The notes under the pieces were generated by a model. It saw only the letters and a program-made list of their open reading frames with translations, had not been told where the DNA came from and searched no databases. DNA of 64,000 bases, taken from NCBI GenBank assembly GCA_947095535.1, contig OX352773.1, positions 266,406,515 through 266,470,514 on the forward strand, read 5' to 3'. The translations under genes were made by a program, and so were the position numbers. Below are positions 57,216-64,000 of this stretch, in pieces (position 1 is the stretch's first letter; every line of letters starts with the position of its first letter). This stretch comes from Poecilobothrus nobilitatus (lineage: Eukaryota; Arthropoda; Insecta; Diptera; Dolichopodidae).

Positions 57216-60200
57216 ATATATAATTATGCAGCGTATTCAAGATATTTTGTACATTTATTGATATGATATAAGTATACGTATAGAATATATGTATATATGT
57301 ATATGTGTCTCATTGTATCTAACTCTTTATCTACTACATACAATATACATATAACCAATATATGTATGTATACAAAATTAATTTTTTTATTTTTATTTAA
57401 AAAATCATTTTCTAATTTTTTTTATTGATTTTAATTGAATAATTTAAATTAAAACAATAATAATAATAATTGCTAGAATAGTGTTCGAAACATTTATTTT
57501 TAAATAATGAAATTTATTATGAAATGAATTGAAATTTAAAAATTTTTTATTACTTATTACCTAAATTAATAAAATTTAAATATTCAATAAAATATATAAT
57601 TTATTTGTTAAGTTTTTATGTATGTATGTAGGTATTAATTGATTATTTGAAATATGTACATACATATGTACATATTACATAACATCATCATAAATAGCTT
57701 CTACTTATTCTTACCCAAAATTCGATATTACATCTTTATAAGTTTTAAACTCACGAAAATTGTAATCATTTTTAACAGGAAAGCCGAAAGAATAATATAA
57801 AATGTCGGAATATAGAAGATGAGAAATATATATACATATGTAAGTATGTATATAAAGCCAAAAAATAAACTCGTGTAGGTAATAGGTAATAATGTGTAAT
57901 GTGAATTTTTGAAAAATAAAATTTTAATTTTCTGCGTTTTATTATTTTGTGTATAAAATTTATATTTTTCATAATTAGTTCTTTATAAAATACACATCAC
58001 TTAATGACGTTTTAAAATTATGAAAAACCAAAAATTTCAAAAAATTTATAAAAAAAAAAACCCCATAAAACTTTATTTAACTTAGTCAATAACACATAAT
58101 ATGTACATATGTATTTACATGTAAATTTTTATACATAACCTACAATCTACAGATATATACACCTGCATAATTTTATTAAATATTTAAAGTGAAATAAGTT
58201 TCATTCTAAATTGTAGAGTTTTATTATAGAATTAGGTATTTTGTTTTCTTTATCTTTTTAGTAAAGATTTACTTAATTTAAATAAAAAATGTTTATATTT
58301 TACATATATTATGTAGGTATGCACATACGAATCTAGGTAATGCAAATAAAATTCAACTATTGTTATGTATTGTATATGTATTCCTTCTAATATGATGCGA
58401 ACGTACGAACATTAGAAGATGATTCATAAAAATAAAGAGAAAATATTTAATTAAAAAAAATATATGAAAGATAAAATTTCGTTCTTACTCTGCTTTTTTT
58501 TGTTTTGCAATCTGTTTGTTTTTTTTTTTTTAAAAAAAAAAACGCTTAATCACGATGATTCTTATATGTTCAGAGTTTACAATCATAATATTAATATTTA
58601 AATATACAGTCAAACTCCAAATTATCCGTATTGTAACATACATATGTTTACTCTATTAACGGAATCGAAAAAATTCATTAATTGTAGCTATTAGGTTTCA
58701 CCTGACCAAAATTATATTAGCTTAGAATTAGTGTTATAATTATGAAAATAACTTTGTTAGTTACATATGTGGTATCCGTATATTGCTATAAGTCCAGTCA
58801 TGTGGAGTGTGAATCTAGTTTTTTTTTTTAATTATATATTATGTATATATATATATTTACTTATCGAAAACGATTACTTAACTACTAAATTCTAAAATTC
58901 AGTTAAAACTGTAGTTAAAACTGCTTCTTTTTATTTAAAGTTATTTTAAATCTAACCTTCCATCAGAATGTAAAACCAAATAGGTATTTGATCTTAAAAA
59001 TAAAAAAAAATTGTTCCTGTTATGTTAAATTTTAAATTAAATTAAAAATGTTAATTTTAAATTTTTGTTTTTTAATATATAGGTATCTACCTATAATTTT
59101 AAATGCTTATTTTGTTAATTTTTTTAAAATGTTTATATTATTTTCTATTTTTTTTAATTTTTTTTAATTTTTTTATTTTTTATTTCTTTTTTGTTGACAA
59201 GTACATACTTATATGTTTTTTGAAGGCATACAATATTGAATATTTTTGCAGATTAAAACAATTAGGTAACTTAAATAATAATTTTTATTATGTATAAATA
59301 AGCTTGTGCCTTGTAAAAAAATAGGATTTAAAAATCAATGTAACTACTAAATACTTGATAACGAACGAAACACATCGTAATAATAAAAGAAAATTCTAAA
59401 CAGAAAAAGACTATAATAGTTATTAAGGTTTTTTGTTTTTTTTTTTGTTAAATTAGAAAATAAAACAGTCTCGTTAACACTGGAAAAAATATAATTGTTC
59501 ATTATTCTTTGTATATAAAAGATTAAATATATGTACAAGATAAAACCAAAAACAACTATCTTATGTGTAAAAAAAAAAATTACATACTTATGTTCATATA
59601 TTATAGAACTTTAAATATAAATTTCAATTAAAGATTTATTTATAAGCTCAAATTTTATCTACAAGTACACTATTATAATATTTTCTTCATACAATATAAA
59701 GGTATATTATATATGTATATGTACATACATTATCTTTTGAAATAAATAAGTGAGTCAATTTCATTTGCTCTTCAACAAAAAACAAATTGACTAATGTACC
59801 TACATACATACATACATACATGACACATGTTACTCAATAAAGATTTGATTGAAAGTGCAAGTTTAATTGTAATTTGAACAATTACTGAGAACATGAAAAA
59901 GCGAGCTATAAAAACTTATTATATTATTTAAAAATTAAGCGATACAAAAATTATAGTTCAAATATTAAAAATCGTTTAGATAATATGAGTACCTACGTGC
60001 AACCGTACACTTTCTCGTCCGATAATAATTACAAAATATTGATTTCATTCAAATAATAACATCAAAAAAAAAAAAACAATGATAATGCATAGTGCTTACA
60101 TTATAAAATATCTTATCTTAAAATATAGTACAGACTACACACTTAGTTATTATACATGTGTGTATATATGTATGTATGTATTTACAAAACAATCTTATAA

Positions 60201-60535
60201 ACGCAATAAATTAGATAACGTTAGTAATTTTCATATCCTTGGCCGTTAATTCTCTAATAATTTTGAATTTTGTTTTTAAATGAATGTAATTGTTCAGCAT
60301 TTAAATTTTTAATAAAAAGCGTTTCAATGAATTTAATTGTTAAATGCTTGACTAATTATTAATTACAAACAAGTTTTTCTTAATAAAATTTGACTATTCT
60401 ATTTTAATGAAAGATATACAAATAACGTTTCATAATTAAGTTATTATTAAGAAACACCGGGCATAATAAATATTTGTACCTATATATAAAAATACTGCTG
60501 TAGCCTGTACCTATTATAAAAAAATAATTTTTGTG
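57216..60535. other. AT-rich gene-free stretch
   Basis: Very AT-rich, with short (ACAT)n runs (59803-59821, 60160-60181) and long A/T homopolymers. A small dyad lies at 58384-58413 (ttctaat...attagaa). No coding exon or RNA gene was found; the 60-66-residue frames are Ile/Phe/Tyr-rich artefacts. Confidence 0.6.
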
Positions 60536-60650
60536 TGTTTTTTTTTTTTTAACGTGGGTAGATGGGAATCTTCAAAGGATACAATTTGCCCTGCCCCGTA
60601 GCAGATGTGCATGCCGGATTCTTACCAGCTAAACCACACCCTTCCTCTAT
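60536..60650 (-). repeat. SINE family B copy 2
   Basis: On the minus strand: gaagggtgtggtttagctgg, taagaatccgg (A-box-like), then gaagattcccatctacccac and a 12-base A tail. It has the same layout as 54057-54172. Orientation and tail indicate retroposition by a LINE. Confidence 0.6.
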
Positions 60651-61859
60651 TAAAACTAGTCAAACAGACTAACCATTAATTTTATACCATCTTGTTTGAG
60701 AATTTTTGTATTGAAAATTTGTTTTATGCTGAAAAGAAATATTATGCATAGCTAACAATTTATAATTTAGCAACTTTTTTATTCTATTGTCATTAAAGAA
60801 AAAAAGCAAATATTGATTTAACAATGTTGAGTTTGCAAACTGTCATTAACCATAGCAACATTATCCAATGTTATGTTTTATACTTTTATTGTTTATCTTA
60901 TTATAATATTTTTAAAAATATCTTAGTTAAGTTTCAATTAAATATCAGTTCTATAGTGGCGTAAAAATAGTACCTATACCTACATATATGCTAATTTTCA
61001 TAACATAGATTATACTGAAACAGGACAGTGGTGAAGTGTATTTTTAGAAAGACTACAATAAAATTATTTACATAATATGATAATATCTAAATTATTGAGA
61101 ATATTATTAAAATTCAATTTATTAGAATCTATTTTAATTACATATTTCTATAAATAGAAATATTGAATACGAAATTGCAAATTATAGGCGTTTTGTTTTT
61201 TTTAATCAGAGCAGAGCATGGTCTGTCAAAATAAAAGTAATGTTTTTTTTTTAGATCTGAACGGTCAAAGCTTGTAGAGCGTGCTTAGGTCAAATATATA
61301 TTATGTGGAGTATAGCTGCAGGCTGAGTATAATAAATAGGCAGATACATTTTGACATTTGTTGAACAAAGAAAAGTCAAAATATATTTTTTATAAATAAA
61401 TTAAGTGTATTTTGTTGTTACACAAAATTTCAAAAATCTTGTGATTTAATTGAAAGTGCAATTTAATAGATTTATCTGAAAACTTCGACACAACTTTTTC
61501 GGCATAATTTTTTTTTTTTATTATTATTTTTACACAATTATGTTCAGAATAATGTTCTTCATTATTTTCAACAAAAAGTAAATTGAAAGCTTCTCTAATG
61601 AGTTTAAGAAAAATAAATATTTTGTTGATAAAGCTTAAATTTTGTTTATGAAACTTGAACCACTTGAATGTTTATTAAAAAAATGTATCTTTGTTTGTTG
61701 ACAATTTGAAATGTCAATAAAATAAAAATTACAGTTTATTCAAACTATGCGGTTTTTTTTTAATCTGAGCAAATGAAGCGCACTATGAGTATACTCTTGT
61801 AAAGCATTGGTTAAGATTTCATTATTATACTTATAGGTTATTGAGTTCGATTACTATTA
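60651..61859. other. AT-rich spacer
   Basis: No gene. Two similar short words (gttttttttttaatctgagca at about 61753 and a variant near 61195) occur 550 bases apart, but no terminal repeats could be established. Confidence 0.4.
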
Positions 61860-62050
61860 TTTATAAACATAGATATATATTACCCATAGATCGGCAATGA
61901 AGAAAGTCAATTTTCGTCAATTTAGAGAAACAGCTTTATGAACCGTGTTTATATATTGATTTAGTTTCTTCAAAAATAATTTCCTAAAAGGTGAAATAGT
62001 TTCATTTCCAATTTTTTTAAGAATTTTATCACTTTCTTTGTTTATTTATA
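61860..62050 (+). repeat. Repeat family Y, uninterrupted copy
   Basis: Reads acccatagatcggcaatgaag, gagaaacagctttatgaacc, and tgaaatagtttcatttcc. It is the empty-site reference for the T6 insertion at 49312-49750. Confidence 0.65.
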
Positions 62051-63530
62051 AGTAGTTAAAATTTTTAATATTTATTTATTTAAACTTTTTAATTAAATTT
62101 TAAAAATAAATTAATTCAATTATTAATAAATAGATATTTCAAATACCTACATAAATAATATTTTAAAAAGTTATTTAATTTGAAATGAAGATGGTTTGCC
62201 TCTGGTTTTATATTTAATCGTTTTGAATTGAATTAATGACTGACACGCCTAATCATTTATACTTATTGAAAATTTGATATCTGTTTATTTTTAAATTATA
62301 AATTTTTTTTTTTAGGAAAACACAAAAGCTATTAAGTGGAATAGATCGATTATTAATCGTACTTATCCTTATTTTTTTTTTTTTTTAATAATTTAAGCGC
62401 TTAAAAATGAATTAAAAATTAATATTTTGGTAATGAAAACTTTTCATATTACTTAATTATGTTTGAATTTTAATTAAATGTACTTTTTTTTTTAATAATT
62501 ATTGTTTTTGTGGAAAATATTTTTATTTTTATTTATTTATTTTTATTTTTGATAAGATAAAATAAATCAACAATACTATTTTAACATTGTATAATATATG
62601 TACATAATAACATTAAATTTCATTGTGAAACATTTGTTTTATTGTTTTATTTTTAAATGATTTTATAAAAAATAATTCCATTATAATTTATTCTAGGTAC
62701 GTAGGTACACGCATAATTAAAACAAAAAATTTATTAATATTATATTTAAAAAAAACTAACTATAGTATGTATCTTGATTAAGTTAACTGATAATAAACAT
62801 ATGTACATATTATGAACATAGATTATGTATAGATTGATTTTAAATTGTTTTAAAGTGTGAAAATAATTGTTAAAAAATAAAATGAATTAGTCATCATCAT
62901 TATATAATAAATACACCAGCATTGTTTTTCGCGTCCCTTTCCAAAAAAAAACTACTGGGCCGATTTACATGGTTTTTGCTTCATTACAAAAAATGAGGAC
63001 AGGAAAACAACACTTTTTTTTTAATCTTTTTAATCGGAATGGTAGTTTGGAAAATACAGCTTATCAAAATTACGAGCCACATATGCATTTTTTATCCGAC
63101 TTTCATTGTGTTTTCTTTCCTTCTTTTTAGTACTTGCTTTTTATTAGTTCATAAATCGTAGTAGTATTTTTTGAGATAGACCTAGGTACTTTTACTACTT
63201 ATACTTCAGAATGTAAATATGCATTTGTGTTTGCTCTCGCATATACATATATGATTTAGTATTGTATATTTGTATTACTCTGAGCACGGCTAACAATAAT
63301 TAAAAGGCCTGGACAGTGGACACTGATATATTTGTTAGTGTTAGTCAAATACATACAAAAAAAAATGAGGGAAAAGCTCAGAAAATGACATTCCTTTAAA
63401 AAAAATTTTTTATTTTTCTATTGTTTTACCCAAAAATATGGTTTTTTACGAAAATGTACATTAAGTTTTCGTTATGAAATACTTGCGCAAAAATGTCTAA
63501 TGTTTTAGTAGGGATAATAAAGGATTGAAA
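62051..63530. other. AT-rich stretch with one repeat-like patch
   Basis: Mostly AT-rich. At 62930-63010 the text ctactgggccgatttacatg, followed by a long T-run, resembles the widespread 'aaactactgggccgattt' wording of interspersed insect repeats. Only one copy is present in the window. No gene was seen. Confidence 0.4.
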
Positions 63531-63750
63531 GTGTCTTTTTGACAACTGTTTGAATTTTCGATTGTATTACAAACTGATAACCAATCACAAAATTCTTTTA
63601 GGAAATTGCGACGAGGATCTGTTGCCAATGCGATCTTTATGCTAATCCATAATTTTCTAATAGGTTCTTTTTTTGGAAATTTAAAACATCAAACGTAATT
63701 TTTTTTAGAATATTTAAATTGAATCCAGGAACTAGACATTTTTCAACCAT
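63531..63750 (-). pseudogene. Broken THAP-type zinc-finger relic
   Basis: The minus strand begins ATG GTT GAA, giving MVEKCLVPGFNLN, then THAP-like text. After a frameshift near 63680 the other frame continues FKFPKKEPIRKLWISIKIAL, then ATDPRRNFLKEFCDWLSVCN. The order C-x-V-P-G-C, then F-P-x..x-R-x-x-W-I, is the core of the THAP domain found in P-element transposases and host DNA-binding proteins derived from them. The second zinc ligand is Phe instead of Cys, the frame is broken, and the terminal C-x-x-H-F is lost, so it is non-functional. Whether it came from a transposon or a host THAP gene cannot be told. Confidence 0.55.
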
Positions 63751-63758
63751 TACTTATG

Positions 63759-63793
63759 GCAAAGACTATACATACATATTGTATAGTCTTTGC
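63759..63793. repeat. Perfect 13-bp hairpin
   Basis: Arms GCAAAGACTATAC (63759-63771) and GTATAGTCTTTGC (63781-63793) have a 9-base loop. The flanking text ttatgg is also mirrored loosely. It sits just upstream of the THAP relic and could be a terminal or subterminal dyad of the same lost element. Confidence 0.6.
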
Positions 63794-64000
63794 TTATGGT
63801 TATAAAAATTAAAATTTGTATTATTCCAAAATTTGATAATGCGTATTATAATTTAGAACTAATATGAATAATTAAAGAGTTATGTAAAGTTTTTTTTTCC
63901 CTTTATTTTAATGATATAATTAATGTTTATGACAATAATTCGGAAGCGCCACGAAATATGTTTAAATACCTATATGGAAAATAAAAAATTTAGTTGATTT

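Overview
The window reads as nuclear DNA from an insect. It is very AT-rich, its genes have spliced exons with GT-AG introns, one gene encodes a ribosomal protein S13 of typical insect sequence, and the intergenic space is filled with DNA transposon, SINE and LINE remains. The species cannot be fixed. A repeat family with a (GTCY)n tetranucleotide tract recalls the mini-me / INE-1 (Helentron-related) elements best known from Diptera, but that is not proof of order.

Three genes are certain and sit together in the middle. PHRF1 (PHD and RING finger protein, minus strand, three recovered exons between 21.8 and 37.3 kb) begins about 1 kb from RpS13 (plus strand, three exons, 38.3-39.0 kb), and the two are transcribed divergently. 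RpS13 is convergent with a DHRS7-type short-chain dehydrogenase (minus strand, five exons, 39.3-40.6 kb); the two stop codons lie about 290 bp apart. All three could be spliced by eye into continuous reading frames. PHRF1 ends at a good splice donor, and its expected C-terminal RNA polymerase II-binding exon was not found.

The left arm (1-21 kb) is repeats. It holds four dispersed repeat families, two tandem tRNA-derived SINE-like units, an orphan candidate first exon at 8.05 kb, a decayed mariner-like transposase, and a fossil LINE RNase H region. A 3.96-kb block is present three times in tandem (9,780-19,641). The first and third copies appear identical, and the middle copy has lost 1,192 and 841 bp at 2-bp microhomologies.

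The right arm (41-64 kb) is a gene-poor, AT-rich desert. It carries several terminal-inverted-repeat elements, two of which can be bounded by matching empty sites elsewhere in the window. It also carries minus-strand SINEs, a candidate last exon of an unrecognised gene at 55.5 kb, and a broken THAP zinc-finger relic at 63.6 kb. No CRISPR, operon or bacterial feature is present. I found no clearly new biological system; the most unusual items are the tandem triplication, the hairpin-ended microsatellite-bearing repeat family, and the two orphan exons.
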